Shown here in pieces: positions 34,161 to 43,282 of a stretch of 64,000 nt of DNA; positions within the stretch are counted from its first letter, which is position 1; each line of letters begins with the position of its first letter. Under the pieces are notes generated by a model. It was not told where the DNA came from. It worked only from the letters and a program-made list of their open reading frames with translations, and ran no database searches. The position numbers and the translations under genes are program-made. Source of the stretch: Nocardiopsis sp. CNR-923 (GTDB taxonomy: Bacteria; Actinomycetota; Actinomycetes; Streptosporangiales; Streptosporangiaceae); NCBI RefSeq assembly GCF_001942255.1, contig NZ_MKKC01000067.1, positions 19,939 through 83,938 on the forward strand, read 5' to 3'.

Positions 34161-35033
34161 TCACACCCCGATCGGGTGCCAGACCGTCTTGGTCTCCAGG
34201 AACGGCGTCATGCGCGCGGTGCCGGGGTCGGGGTCGAGCCAGACGTCCTCTCCCCCGTCTGCGCCGGGGCCGGGGCGCAGCACCCGCGTGAGGGTGGCGG
34301 CGGCGACCTTCTCGAACTCCGCCGCCATCGCTCCGGCGCCCGTGAGGTCGAGGGCGTTGACGTCGGCGTGCGAGGCGAGGTGCGGGCCGATCTCCGGCAC
34401 CCGCCCCGTGAGCAGGTTGACCACACCGCCGGGCACGTCCGAGGTGGCCAGCACCTCTGCCAGGTCGACCGCGGCCAGGGGCGCGCGCTCGGAGGCGACC
34501 ACGACGGCCGTGTTGCCGGACGCGATGACGGGAGCCAGCACGCAGGTCAGTCCGAGCAGCGGGGCATTCCGCGGCGCGAACACCGCCACCACGCCGGTCG
34601 GCTCGGGTGCGGAGTGGTTGTAGTACGGGCCGGAGACCGGGTTGGCGCCGCCCAGCACCTGGGCGATCTTGTCGGTCCAGCCCGCGTAGTACACCCACCG
34701 GTCGATCGCGGCCGAGACCGCCTGGTCGGCGGCGGCTCGGGACAGACCCTGGGCGCGCTCGGCGCCCGCGGCGAACTGGTCGCGGCGGCCCTCCAGGACC
34801 TCGGCGACGCGGTACAGGATCTGCCCGCGGTTGTAGGCCGTCCGCGACGACCAGCCGCCGAACGCCTTGCGCGCGGCCATGACCGCGTCTCGGGCGTCCT
34901 TGCGGGAGGCGAGGGAGGCGTTGGCGAGGTGTTCGCCGTCGGATGAGGTCACGGGGTAGCACCTGCCCGATTCCGAACGCGGGAACGCCCCGCCCAGGTA
35001 GAGCTTGTACGTCTTGCGAACCGCCAGGCGCAC
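34161..35033 (-). CDS. Half-length aldehyde dehydrogenase-like protein lacking the catalytic domain
   Basis: This protein of at least 290 residues contains the NAD-binding half of the aldehyde dehydrogenase fold (KTYKLYLGGAFPRSESGRCY, KDARDAVMAARKAFGGWSSR, YNRGQILYRVAEVLEGRRDQ, EPTGVVAVFAPRNAPLLGL). It ends with FLETKTVWHPIGV and has neither the catalytic Cys nor the general-base Glu region. I recall the same short form beside full-length aldehyde dehydrogenases in other actinobacteria, so it may be a regulatory or structural partner. The start is uncertain: GTG 35033 lacks a ribosome-binding site, and the frame stays open upstream through a Pro/Asp/Thr linker to the preceding gene. Confidence 0.75.
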   Translation of the reverse strand: MRLAVRKTYKLYLGGAFPRSESGRCYPVTSSDGEHLANASLASRKDARDAVMAARKAFGGWSSRTAYNRGQILYRVAEVLEGRRDQFAAGAERAQGLSRAAADQAVSAAIDRWVYYAGWTDKIAQVLGGANPVSGPYYNHSAPEPTGVVAVFAPRNAPLLGLTCVLAPVIASGNTAVVVASERAPLAAVDLAEVLATSDVPGGVVNLLTGRVPEIGPHLASHADVNALDLTGAGAMAAEFEKVAAATLTRVLRPGPGADGGEDVWLDPDPGTARMTPFLETKTVWHPIGV

Positions 35034-35170
35034 GGACGGCGCCGTGTCGGGCCGGGTCGTGTCGGGCCGGGTCGCATCGGCTCCGGTCGCTTCGATCCGC
35101 GCCGGGCCGGACCGGGCCCTTCCTTCCCTGGCCTTGGCGCCCTGTTCGCCGCTGGGGCTGTTGAGCCTTC

Positions 35171-36601
35171 TTAGCCAAGGTAGGCCTCCAATCCGTGCCG
35201 CCCGCCCTCGCGGCCGTAGCCCGACTCCTTGTAGCCGCCGAAGGGGCTGGTCGGGTCGAACTTGTTGAACGTGTTGGACCAGATCACGCCCGCGCGCAGG
35301 CGCTCAGCCGTCCACAGCATGCGCGAGCCCTTCTCGGTCCACACACCCGCCGACAACCCGTACGGCGTGTTGTTGGCCTTGGTCACCGCCTCCTCCGGTG
35401 TCCGGAACGTGAGCACGGACAGCACGGGGCCGAAGATCTCCTCGCGGGCTACCCGGTGCGCCTGGCTCACTCCGGTGAGGACCGTGGGCGCGAACCAGTA
35501 GCCGGACGGCGGCAGGTCGCAGGACGGCGACCAGCGTTCGACGCCCTCCTCCGCGCCCGAGTCGGTCAGCTCCCGGATCCGCCGCAGCTGGGCGGCGGAG
35601 TTGATCGCGCCGATGTCGGTGTTCTTGTCGAGCGGGTCGCCGAGGCGGAGCTTGGCGATCCGGTCCTTGAGCCGGGGCAGCAGTTCGTCCGCGATCGACT
35701 CCTGGACCAGGAGGCGCGAACCCGCGCAGCACACGTGGCCCTGGTTGAAGAAGATGCCGGAGACGACGCCCTCGACCGCCTGGTCGACGGCGGCGTCGTC
35801 GTAGACGATGTTGGCGCCCTTGCCGCCCAGTTCGAGGGTCAGCCGCTTGTCGCTGCCCGCCACCGAACGCGCGATCTGACGGCCGACCTCGGTGGAGCCC
35901 GTGAAGGCCACCTTGTCGGCGCCTGGGTGCTCCACGAGAGCGCGGCCGGTCTCACCGGCGCCGGTGACGATGTTGACCACGCCCGGCGGCAGGTCCGCCT
36001 CCTGGCAGATCTGCGCGAAGACCAGCGCGGTCAGCGGGGTGGTCTCGGCGGGCTTGAGAACGACGGTGTTGCCGGTGGCCAGCGCCGGGGCGACCTTCCA
36101 CGCGAGCATGAGCAGCGGGAAGTTCCACGGGATGACCTGAGCGGCCACACCGAGCGGGCGCGGGTCGGGGCCCAGTCCGGCGTGGGCGAGTTTGTCGGCC
36201 CAGCCCGCGTAGTAGAAGAAGTGCGCGGCGACGAGGGGCAGGTCGACGTCGCGGGTCTCCTTGATCGGCTTGCCGTTGTCCAGGGACTCCAGGACGGCCA
36301 GCTCACGGGAGCGCTCCTGGATCACCCGGGCGATCCGGAAGAGGTACTTGCCGCGCTCGGCGCCGGCCATCCGGCTCCACACGGTGTCGTAGGCGCGGCG
36401 GGCGGCGGCGACCGCACGGTCGACGTCGGACGCGCCAGCGACGGTGAAGCGGGCGAGTTCGGTCTCGTCGGCCGGGTTGACGGTGGACATCTGGTCCCCG
36501 TCCTTCCCGGGGGTGAACTCACCGTCGATGAACAGGTCGTAGTTCTCGCGCAGACGGACGACGGAGCGGGACTCCGGTGCGGGCGCGTAGTCGAAGATCA
36601 C
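35171..36601 (-). CDS. Aldehyde dehydrogenase
   Basis: This 476-residue NAD(P)-dependent aldehyde dehydrogenase is complete. The cofactor region VIPWNFPLLMLAWKVAPALA is near residue 160 and FTGSTEVGRQIA near 235. The general-base Glu lies in LELGGKGANIV near 260, and the catalytic Cys in FFNQGHVCCAGSRLLVQ near 295. The C-terminal segment SPFGGYKESGYGREGG is also normal. It starts five bases after deoC. DeoC releases acetaldehyde from deoxyribose-5-phosphate, so oxidation of acetaldehyde to acetate is the most economical role. Confidence 0.92.
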   Translation of the reverse strand: MIFDYAPAPESRSVVRLRENYDLFIDGEFTPGKDGDQMSTVNPADETELARFTVAGASDVDRAVAAARRAYDTVWSRMAGAERGKYLFRIARVIQERSRELAVLESLDNGKPIKETRDVDLPLVAAHFFYYAGWADKLAHAGLGPDPRPLGVAAQVIPWNFPLLMLAWKVAPALATGNTVVLKPAETTPLTALVFAQICQEADLPPGVVNIVTGAGETGRALVEHPGADKVAFTGSTEVGRQIARSVAGSDKRLTLELGGKGANIVYDDAAVDQAVEGVVSGIFFNQGHVCCAGSRLLVQESIADELLPRLKDRIAKLRLGDPLDKNTDIGAINSAAQLRRIRELTDSGAEEGVERWSPSCDLPPSGYWFAPTVLTGVSQAHRVAREEIFGPVLSVLTFRTPEEAVTKANNTPYGLSAGVWTEKGSRMLWTAERLRAGVIWSNTFNKFDPTSPFGGYKESGYGREGGRHGLEAYLG

Positions 36602-36605
36602 GGCT

Positions 36606-37556
36606 TTAGTCCAGCGTGTAGTAGTCGGGGCCCGGGTAGGTGCCGGTACTGAGCCTGGTGCGCTGCATGAGCAGGTCGTTCAGCAGGCTGGAGGCGCCGA
36701 TGCGGAAAAGGTCCGGGGTCAGCCAGTCGGGACCGGCTACCTCGTTGACCATCACCAGTTGGCGGATGGCGTCCTTGGCAGTGCGGATGCCACCGGCGGG
36801 CTTGACGCCGACGCGGGCGCGGTGGCGGCGCGGTGGTCGCGGACGGCTTCGAGCATGACGAGGACGACGGGCGGCGTGGCCGCCGGGGAGACCTTGCCGG
36901 TCGAGGTCTTGATGAAGTCGGCTCCGGCGCGGATGGCCAGGTGGGAAGCGCGGCGCACGTTGTCGTAGGTCACCAGTTCCCCGGTCTCCAGGATGACCTT
37001 CAGGTGAGCGGCGCCGCAGGCCTCCTTGACCGCGACGATCTCGTCGTACACCTTCAGATAGTCGCCGGAGAGGAAGGCGCCGCGATCGATGACCATGTCG
37101 ATCTCGGTCGCGCCGTCCTCGACCGCGCGGCGCGTGTCGGCGAGTTTGACCTCCAGGGGCGCGCGCCGGCGGGGAAGGCGGTGGCGACGGAGGCGATGCC
37201 GATGCCGGTTCCGGTGCCGCGCAGGGCCTCGACGGCGGTGGCGACCCGGTCGGGGTAGACGCACACGGCGCAACCTGTGGCACGGTACGGTCGGCGGGGT
37301 CGGGAAGGGCTGCCTTGGCGCACAGGGCGCGGACCTTGCCGGGCGTGTCGGCGCCCTCCAGCGTGGTCAGGTCGACCATCCGGATGGCCAGGTCGATGGC
37401 CTCCCGTTTGGCGGTGGTCTTGATGGACCGGGTGGACAGGTCCTGGGCGCGGGAGCGCGCACCGACCTCGTCGACGCCCGGGAGTCCGTGCAGGAAGACC
37501 CGGAGCGCGCGGTTGGTCGTGGCCTCGGGCGCGAATGCGGTATGGGGCACGGGCAC
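36606..37556 (-). CDS. deoC: Deoxyribose-phosphate aldolase (frame-broken)
   Basis: This enzyme cleaves 2-deoxyribose-5-phosphate to acetaldehyde and glyceraldehyde-3-phosphate. Pieces in three frames give one protein: MVDLTTLEGADTPGKVRALC, then AVCVYPDRVATAVEAL and GIASVATAFPAG, then EIDMVIDRGAFLSGDY, then the Schiff-base Lys segment GADFIKTSTGKVSPAATP and VKPAGGIRTAKDAI. The breaks near 37270, 37162 and 36815 each need one added base. The repaired protein of about 317 residues matches the longer actinobacterial form. The start is GTG 37556. It heads the operon deoC - aldehyde dehydrogenases - GNAT - punA - mutase. Confidence 0.88.
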   Translation of the reverse strand: MPVPHTAFAPEATTNRALRVFLHGLPGVDEVGARSRAQDLSTRSIKTTAKREAIDLAIRMVDLTTLEGADTPGKVRALCAKAALPDPADRTVPQVAPCASTPTGSPPPSRPCAAPEPASASPPSPPPSPPARAPGGQTRRHAPRGRGRRDRDRHGHRSRRLPLRRLSEGVRRDRRGQGGLRRRSPEGHPGDRGTGDLRQRAPRFPPGHPRRSRLHQDLDRQGLPGGHAARRPRHARSRPRPPRRHRARVGVKPAGGIRTAKDAIRQLVMVNEVAGPDWLTPDLFRIGASSLLNDLLMQRTRLSTGTYPGPDYYTLD

Positions 37557-38044
37557 CTACAGCTCGATCAGCGTGATGGAACGTGATGGGTTCGCGGCTT
37601 GCTCCACTGTGGCCAGCGGAAACGACCGCTCCGGCGCGGTACGGAGATGCCGTTCGAGGACTCCGTCCAAGCCGTCAGGCAGTCACCCTAACCCTGGGGT
37701 GCACAGCCGTCAGTACCCCTGTCGACCGCGCCGCCGAAGGTTGGAGAAGCATCCAGTCAGACAAGCGTGAATCATTGGGATGTTCCTCCAACTTGGCCGC
37801 CAAAACCCCCACACATAGGTCTCCGGGGTGGGTGGGAGCAGAGGTGTCGAGGAGTCGCGGTCTAGACCGGACTGGCCCTCAAGGCACTCTGGGGCGTCGG
37901 AGGGCGGGCTCCAGCGGGCTGGGTCCGGAGGCTGGTGGTTGGGCGGCGAGGAGTGCTGGGGCGGGCTCCAGCCGGCTGGCGTTGGACGGCGAGGGCTGGC
38001 GCAGTCCGGGCTGCCTCCCCCGGGAGGCTGGTTACCCTGTGGGC
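37557..38044. other. Intergenic region with a diverged direct repeat
   Basis: No gene is visible. The left part should carry the deoC promoter on the minus strand. The right part contains two copies of a G/C-rich repeat (37904-37923 and 37961-37980) upstream of the unknown gene at 38045. Confidence 0.5.
37904..37980. repeat. Two-copy direct repeat GCGGGCTCCAGC(G/C)GGCTGG
   Basis: The 20-bp unit at 37904-37923 recurs at 37961-37980 with two differences; starts are 57 bases apart. It lies 65-140 bases before the start of the gene at 38045. It could be an iteron-like or operator site, or simple sequence drift. Confidence 0.45.
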
Positions 38045-38731
38045 ATGGCGGAGTTCCGGATCAGCAGCGACGACCAGATCGACCTGCGCAGGTTGGCGAC
38101 GGCCCTGGTGGACTCCCAGGGCTGGGCCCGCGAAGAGGTCAGCATCTGGGACACGCGCCGGGGCGAGGTGATCGTGACCGTCGACGACGCTCTGCTGCGC
38201 GGTCCCCAGAAGGACCCGCTCAACCGTCCCCGGCACACCCCGCACGACGTTCACGAGGCGTGCGAATGGCTGCGGCGCGAGGAACCGTCGCTGCGCCGGG
38301 TCGACTTCTCCGTGCTGCGCAAGGAGACTTCCCGGTACTTCTCAGCCGGGTGGACGCTCGCCGACGTCCGGCACGCTCTGACCCACCGCCCCGACCACGC
38401 GCCGTGGCGCCAGGGCCCCGATGACACGGAGTGGCTGCGCACCCGGCTGGCGGCCTGGCGCACCCCGAACGGCGACATCCGCCCCTCGAAGTCCCAGGAA
38501 TCGGCGCAACTGCGGGTGATCAGCCGCGCCGGGCTCCCGATGGACATCGGGCTGCCCGAGGACGCCGAGGTCGCCGGCCCGGTCGCGCGCCCAGAGGTGG
38601 CGCGATCCGCCGCCGACGACGCGCGGCGGTTGATCCAGCAGAACACCCGTACCACGACGAACTCGCTCGCCCACCGGGACCGCACGGCGGAGCACATCAC
38701 CCGCCCCGACCGGGAGAGCGGACCCGGGTAG
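38045..38731 (+). CDS. Unknown actinobacterial protein, 228 aa
   Basis: I do not recognise the family. The N-terminal 60 residues (RISSDDQIDLRRLATALVDS, VIVTVDDALLRGP) look like a small alpha/beta domain. The middle, YFSAGWTLADVRHALTHRPD then PDDTEWLRTRLAAWRTPNGD, faintly resembles winged-helix segments seen in actinomycete plasmid replication or mobility proteins. The C-terminus is Arg/Thr-rich and likely disordered. There is no signal peptide or membrane span. The gene is monocistronic and preceded by a direct repeat. A helicase-like or replication role would be speculation. Confidence 0.6.
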   Translation: MAEFRISSDDQIDLRRLATALVDSQGWAREEVSIWDTRRGEVIVTVDDALLRGPQKDPLNRPRHTPHDVHEACEWLRREEPSLRRVDFSVLRKETSRYFSAGWTLADVRHALTHRPDHAPWRQGPDDTEWLRTRLAAWRTPNGDIRPSKSQESAQLRVISRAGLPMDIGLPEDAEVAGPVARPEVARSAADDARRLIQQNTRTTTNSLAHRDRTAEHITRPDRESGPG

Positions 38732-38839
38732 GGGGTGAGTGGGAGGACGTGCGTCGACTGAGCGTCCGTGGGGGCCGGAACGAGCGTGCAGCCCCGTGGC
38801 ACGGGACCCCGGACGGGTGCCTTCGGTGCCCCCACACGG

Positions 38840-40063
38840 TCACGCGCGGGCGCGGGCCTCCTCCACGGTCACGGTCACCCCGTCGGCGATCGCCCCCAGG
38901 AGGGACTCCAGCGGCCCGCGGCCCACCGTGACCCGCCACAGGACCGCGAACCCGATCGCCCCCAGGACGAAGCCCTCCAGCAACCACGGGCTCCGCCACT
39001 CCACGGTCGACAGGCCCATCACGACGGCGATCGCGAACAGGTGCCCCGAGTACACGGTCAGCGGCATCCGCCCGACGGAGGAGAGCGGGTACATCAGCCA
39101 GCGGACGCGCTCGGCCAACCACACACACGCCACCAGGACGAGCAGCGCCTGACCCACCGCCTGCGCGATCTCGAAGGTCGTCCCGGTGTGCGGCGTGCCC
39201 ACGGCCAGCCACCACCAGTCGTCCGTGGGAACCTGCCCCGAGACGGCGTACATCTCCTCCTCGACCACGGCGGGTTCCCCGAGCCGCTCCAGGCCGCCGA
39301 GCGGGTACAGCAGGAGCCAGGAACCCCCGTAGGCGAACACGCTCAGGCCCGCGCCCAACACGAGCAGGCGCAGGCGCACGAAGGTCGCCGTCAGATCCAT
39401 CCGCCCGACCGCCATGCCCGCGTACACGAACGCCATGAAGGTGATCGCCGGATAGTAGCCGGTGAGGAGGAACTCCGTCACCGAACCGAGGGAGGACAGG
39501 CGCGGCTCCGGCGCACCCATGCCGGAGCGCAGGGCGAAGGAGACCACGGGACCCACGACGGCGAGCACGCCCGCCACAGCCCACAGGGCTCCGGCGCGCA
39601 ACCGCGCGAGAGGCAGCGCGAGGAGGAAGAAGCCCGCGTAGTAGGTGAGGATGATCGCGACCGGCACGGACATCAGATCGAGGAAGACGCCGAGCAGTCC
39701 GATCACCACGGCGCGGGTGATGACGCGCACCGAGGCGCCACGCAGCGCCTCACCGCTGACCGGACTGGTCCGGCCGGTCATGAAGGCGAGGGAGAGACCG
39801 GCCAGGAGCGCGAAGAGCGCGGACGAGTTCCCGCGCACCAGGGTGTGCAGGGCGATGGCCCCGTCCTCGGGCAGCAGCCCGATGGAGGCCACACCCAGGT
39901 GCACGGTGAACATGCCGAACACGGCGAGCGCGCGGGCGGCGTCGACGCCGTCGATCCGGGGGCGGGGGACCGTGGTCGAGGTGGCGGCTCTGGGGATGTC
40001 GTCAGATCGGTTCTGTGCCACGTTCGTCAGGCTATGCCCCAGTTGTTTCAGGCCCAACCCCAC
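38840..40063 (-). CDS. Acyltransferase-like membrane protein (DUF1624/DUF418 type)
   Basis: This 407-residue integral membrane protein has about ten hydrophobic segments. The opening IDGVDAARALAVFGMFTVHL is the characteristic first helix of the heparan-alpha-glucosaminide acetyltransferase-like (DUF1624) family, and the end MPLTVYSGHLFAIAVVMGL matches the DUF418 half. It probably acylates or otherwise modifies a surface component. Start GTG 40063 gives a 30-residue N-terminal extension; GTG 40021 is an alternative. The gene lies between an unknown protein and acetoacetyl-CoA synthetase with no clear operon partner. Confidence 0.75.
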   Translation of the reverse strand: MGLGLKQLGHSLTNVAQNRSDDIPRAATSTTVPRPRIDGVDAARALAVFGMFTVHLGVASIGLLPEDGAIALHTLVRGNSSALFALLAGLSLAFMTGRTSPVSGEALRGASVRVITRAVVIGLLGVFLDLMSVPVAIILTYYAGFFLLALPLARLRAGALWAVAGVLAVVGPVVSFALRSGMGAPEPRLSSLGSVTEFLLTGYYPAITFMAFVYAGMAVGRMDLTATFVRLRLLVLGAGLSVFAYGGSWLLLYPLGGLERLGEPAVVEEEMYAVSGQVPTDDWWWLAVGTPHTGTTFEIAQAVGQALLVLVACVWLAERVRWLMYPLSSVGRMPLTVYSGHLFAIAVVMGLSTVEWRSPWLLEGFVLGAIGFAVLWRVTVGRGPLESLLGAIADGVTVTVEEARARA

Positions 40064-40088
40064 GGGCGCATCCGTGGGGTCGCGCGCG

Positions 40089-42083
40089 TCAGCCCTGATC
40101 GGACAGTCGGGTGAAGTAGTCGAGCGCTTCGGGATTGGCCAGGGAGTCCCGGCTCACCACACGTTCGGGACTCTCCCCCATCAGGATCCGCTTGACCGGA
40201 ACCTCCAGGACCTTGCCTGACAGGGTACGGGGAACGGCGCTGATCGCGCGTACACGGTCGGGCACGTGTCGGGGCGAGCAGTCGGTGCGCACCCGCCGCG
40301 CGATCTGCGCGGGCAGGTCGCCCTCCAGATCGGCGTCGGGCCGCAGGACGGTGAACAGCTCGATCCTCGACGATCCGTCCTCCTGGGGCACGTCCACGAC
40401 GAGCGCGTCGACGACCTCGTCGAGGGCGAGGACGGCTCGGTAGATCTCGCTGGTCCCCATGCGCACGCCGCCACGGTTGATGGTCGAGTCCGAGCGGCCG
40501 TAGATGATCGCGGTGCCCCGGTCGGTGATCTCGATCCAGTCGCCGTGCCGCCAGATCCCCGGGTACACGGAGAAGTAGCTGTCGCGGAGGCGCTCCCCGT
40601 CGGGGTCGCCCCAGAAGTACACCGGCATGGACGGCGCGGGCTGGGTGACCACCAGCTCACCCACCTCGCCGACGATCTCCTTTCCGTCCGGGTCCCAGGA
40701 GGCCACGGCCATGCCCAGGCCGCGGGACTGGATCTCGCCCTCGTAGACGGGCAGGGTGGGGGTTCCGCCCACCAGGCAGCTGCACACGTCCGTGCCACCG
40801 CTGGTGGAGAACAGCCAGAGGCCGTCGCCGAACTCGTCGTACACCCAGGAGAACGCCTCCGGGCTGAGCGGGGAGCCGGTGGAGCCGATCGCGCGCAGGG
40901 CGGACAGGTCGCGTCCCCGGCGCGGGTGCACGCCCTCCTTCATGCAGGAGGACAGGAAGCCCGCGCTGGTGCCGAGGATCGTGGTGCCCGCCCGCTCGGC
41001 CAGTTCCCAGAGCGTGTCGAGGCCGGGCGCGGCGGGGCTGCCGTCGTACAGGACGATGGAGGCCCTCGTCAGCAACACGCTGACCAGGAAGTTCCACATC
41101 ATCCAGCCGGTGGTGGTGAACCAGAAGACCCGGTCGTCCTCACGCGCGTCGAGGTGGAGGTGGAGGTTCTTGAGCTGTTCGAGGAGGATGCCGCCGTGAC
41201 CGTGGACGATGGCCTTGGGCAGCCCCGTGGTCCCGGAGGAGTAGAGCACCCAGAGGGGGTGGTCGAAGGGGACGGGGGCGAACTCCAACTCGGACGCGTC
41301 CCCCTCTTCCAGGGCGCTCCAGGGCTCGGTCCCCTCCAGTTCGGCCCCGGGGGTGAGGTAGTCGAGCAGCACGGTGTGCTCGACGGTGGGCAGGGCCTCG
41401 CGCAGCTCCGCGACGACGGGCCGCCGGTCGAAGTCCCTTCCTCCGTACCGGTAGCCGTCCACGGCCAGGAGGACCTTCGGCTCGATCTGCGCGAACCGGT
41501 CGATGACGCTCCGCACGCCGAAGTCGGGCGAGCACGACGACCACACCGCTCCGAGCGAGGCGACCGCGTAGAAGGCCGCGACGGTCTCGGGCAGATTGGG
41601 CAGGTAGGCGACCACCCGGTCGCCCGGCCCGACGCCGCGCTCCCGGAGTCCCGCGGCGATCGCCGCGGTGCGCCGGCGCAGATCGCCCCACGTCCACTCC
41701 CCCAGGGGGCGGAGCTCGGTGGCGTGGCGGATCGCGACCGCGCCGTCGTCCCGGCCCTCGAAGACGTGCCGGGCGTAGTTGAGGGTGACGCCGGGGAACC
41801 AGCGCGCGCCCGGCATGACCCGCTCGGGCAGGACGGTGTCGCGGGGGGTCTCGGACCGGACTCCGTAGTACTCCCAGATCGCCGCCCAGAAGCCTTCGAT
41901 GTCGGTGACCGACCAGCGCCACAGTGCGTCGTAGTCGAACGACGCAGGGGCGGGCGTGCCCTCCCCGAAGGCGCGCACCCCCTTGTGTTCCGCGGCCCAG
42001 CGGGCGAACGCGACGATGTTCGAGGAGCCGACCGTGGCCTCGTCCGGCTCCCAGAGCACGCGGGGCACACTGCTCTCCGTCAT
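40089..42083 (-). CDS. Acetoacetyl-CoA synthetase (acetoacetate-CoA ligase)
   Basis: This 664-residue ANL-superfamily enzyme activates acetoacetate with ATP and CoA. The N-terminal region (FARWAAEHKGVRAFGE, DYDALWRWSVTDIEGFWAAI) is specific to acetoacetyl-CoA synthetases. The AMP-binding P-loop LYSSGTTGLPKAIVHGHGG is near residue 270, FWFTTTGWMMWN follows, and the C-terminal domain has GRSDSTINRGGVRMGTSEIY and the catalytic Lys in LSGKVLEVPVKRI. ATG 42083 has GGAAGG eight bases upstream; the longer frame to 42269 is rejected. Acetoacetate is the end product of leucine breakdown, which links this gene to the carboxylase operon at 50-55 kb. Confidence 0.92.
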   Translation of the reverse strand: MTESSVPRVLWEPDEATVGSSNIVAFARWAAEHKGVRAFGEGTPAPASFDYDALWRWSVTDIEGFWAAIWEYYGVRSETPRDTVLPERVMPGARWFPGVTLNYARHVFEGRDDGAVAIRHATELRPLGEWTWGDLRRRTAAIAAGLRERGVGPGDRVVAYLPNLPETVAAFYAVASLGAVWSSCSPDFGVRSVIDRFAQIEPKVLLAVDGYRYGGRDFDRRPVVAELREALPTVEHTVLLDYLTPGAELEGTEPWSALEEGDASELEFAPVPFDHPLWVLYSSGTTGLPKAIVHGHGGILLEQLKNLHLHLDAREDDRVFWFTTTGWMMWNFLVSVLLTRASIVLYDGSPAAPGLDTLWELAERAGTTILGTSAGFLSSCMKEGVHPRRGRDLSALRAIGSTGSPLSPEAFSWVYDEFGDGLWLFSTSGGTDVCSCLVGGTPTLPVYEGEIQSRGLGMAVASWDPDGKEIVGEVGELVVTQPAPSMPVYFWGDPDGERLRDSYFSVYPGIWRHGDWIEITDRGTAIIYGRSDSTINRGGVRMGTSEIYRAVLALDEVVDALVVDVPQEDGSSRIELFTVLRPDADLEGDLPAQIARRVRTDCSPRHVPDRVRAISAVPRTLSGKVLEVPVKRILMGESPERVVSRDSLANPEALDYFTRLSDQG

Positions 42084-42323
42084 TGGCCAGCCTTCCCAAT
42101 CGCATGGCTGTGTGTGGATGTGAGACCCATATAACACCACCCTGTCCCGGCCGCCTCGCCCCGCCCTCGGTCTGAAGGCGGCGGGAACGCAGGTCACGCC
42201 GGACGTGCGCGCGATGTGGAGGGCGCACCCAGATGGGCCGGGCGGGGAGTGGGACCACCACGTTGACACGGACGGAGAGGACGTGTGACGGGATGACCCG
42301 ACGTAACGGTGGGTGAGATCGGA

Positions 42324-42998
42324 TCAGACCCCGCGCAGGACCGCGACGGCGGCGGCCGGGGAGTCGACCACCGGGGCTCCGGTCGCCTCCAGGCGCGCAC
42401 GGGCCATGAGCCCGCTGGCGACGAGCAGCGCGTTGGCGCCCGCCTCCAGTGCGGCGCGCGCGTCGTCGTCGATGTCTCCGACGAGCACGACCTTGGCGGG
42501 GTCGATCCCCTGCTCGTCGAGGTGGCGGACGAGGTGCTCGGCCTTGGAGTCCTTCACGGTCGCGAACCTGCGTCCGTCGACCCGGGTGAAGTGCGCGCCG
42601 AGCCCGCGCTCGGCGACGAGCGGGACGAGGTGGCTGTGGGAGGCCATGGACAGCAGCGACTGGCTGCCGCCCGCGCCGGTCCAGTCGTGCAGCACGTCCG
42701 GCACGCCGTCGGCCAGCGCGCAGTCGGGCAGGTGTTCGAGGTAGTTGCGGTCGTAGAGCACCTCGGCCTCCTCCCACTCACCGTCCTCGAAGGGACGGCC
42801 CAGGAGGTCCTCGTAGCAGGGGATGAGGGGTCGCCGGAACACGGAGCGCCAGTACTCCATCTCCACCGGGGCCCGGCCGAACCGGGCGCACACGGCGTTC
42901 ACCGCGGCGAGGTTGGCGTGGTTGTCGTCCAGGAGGGTGCCGTTCCAGTCCCAGACGATGTGGGTGATGTCGCGTCGGTCAAAAGTCGTCTCAGTCAT
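42324..42998 (-). CDS. HAD-superfamily hydrolase
   Basis: This 224-residue HAD phosphatase has motif I VWDWNGTLLDD (nucleophile Asp and acid Asp spaced by one residue pair near residues 15-19), motif II at SMASHSH near 110, a motif III Lys in VKDSKAEHLV, and motif IV as VVLVGDIDDDARAALEAG. The cap domain is of the small helical type seen in phosphoglycolate phosphatase-like proteins. The start ATG 42998 is chosen over 43019 because the domain begins directly. The substrate is unknown; it has no operon partner. Confidence 0.88.
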   Translation of the reverse strand: MTETTFDRRDITHIVWDWNGTLLDDNHANLAAVNAVCARFGRAPVEMEYWRSVFRRPLIPCYEDLLGRPFEDGEWEEAEVLYDRNYLEHLPDCALADGVPDVLHDWTGAGGSQSLLSMASHSHLVPLVAERGLGAHFTRVDGRRFATVKDSKAEHLVRHLDEQGIDPAKVVLVGDIDDDARAALEAGANALLVASGLMARARLEATGAPVVDSPAAAVAVLRGV

Positions 42999-43182
42999 TA
43001 GGGAGAACCTTATGAGCACCCGGACCGAATCGACATGCGTCGTTGGCCACGCCGCTGGTCAGACCGTGTCCGATGCCGTGTCGCGTTCCCCGCGACGCCG
43101 GGCCCGGAGCCGACGCCCGCGCCGGACCGCCCAGACCCCGGTCAGGGCGGCGATCATGCGTCTCCTTCGTGTCTCCATGACG

Positions 43183-43210
43183 GAGGGGGCGTGCCGTGGC
43201 ACGCCCCCTC
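43183..43210 (-). terminator. Terminator after the surface-protein gene
   Basis: Perfect 13-bp arms GAGGGGGCGTGCC (43183-43195) and its complement (43198-43210) lie 73 bases beyond the minus-strand gene ending at 43283. Confidence 0.65.
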
Positions 43211-43282
43211 GTGACGCGGGTGTACACGTGTTGACGCGCGCGCGGCCCCGGGTTTCGCCCCGGGGACGCCGGGGCGATCCGG

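Noticed and set aside
26000..37873. A 16-bp sequence CGGTCTAGACCGGACT shared between the hydrolase stop region and 37.86 kb
   Set aside because: One 16-mer repeat is expected by chance in a GC-biased 64-kb window; no longer homology or mobile-element feature flanks it.
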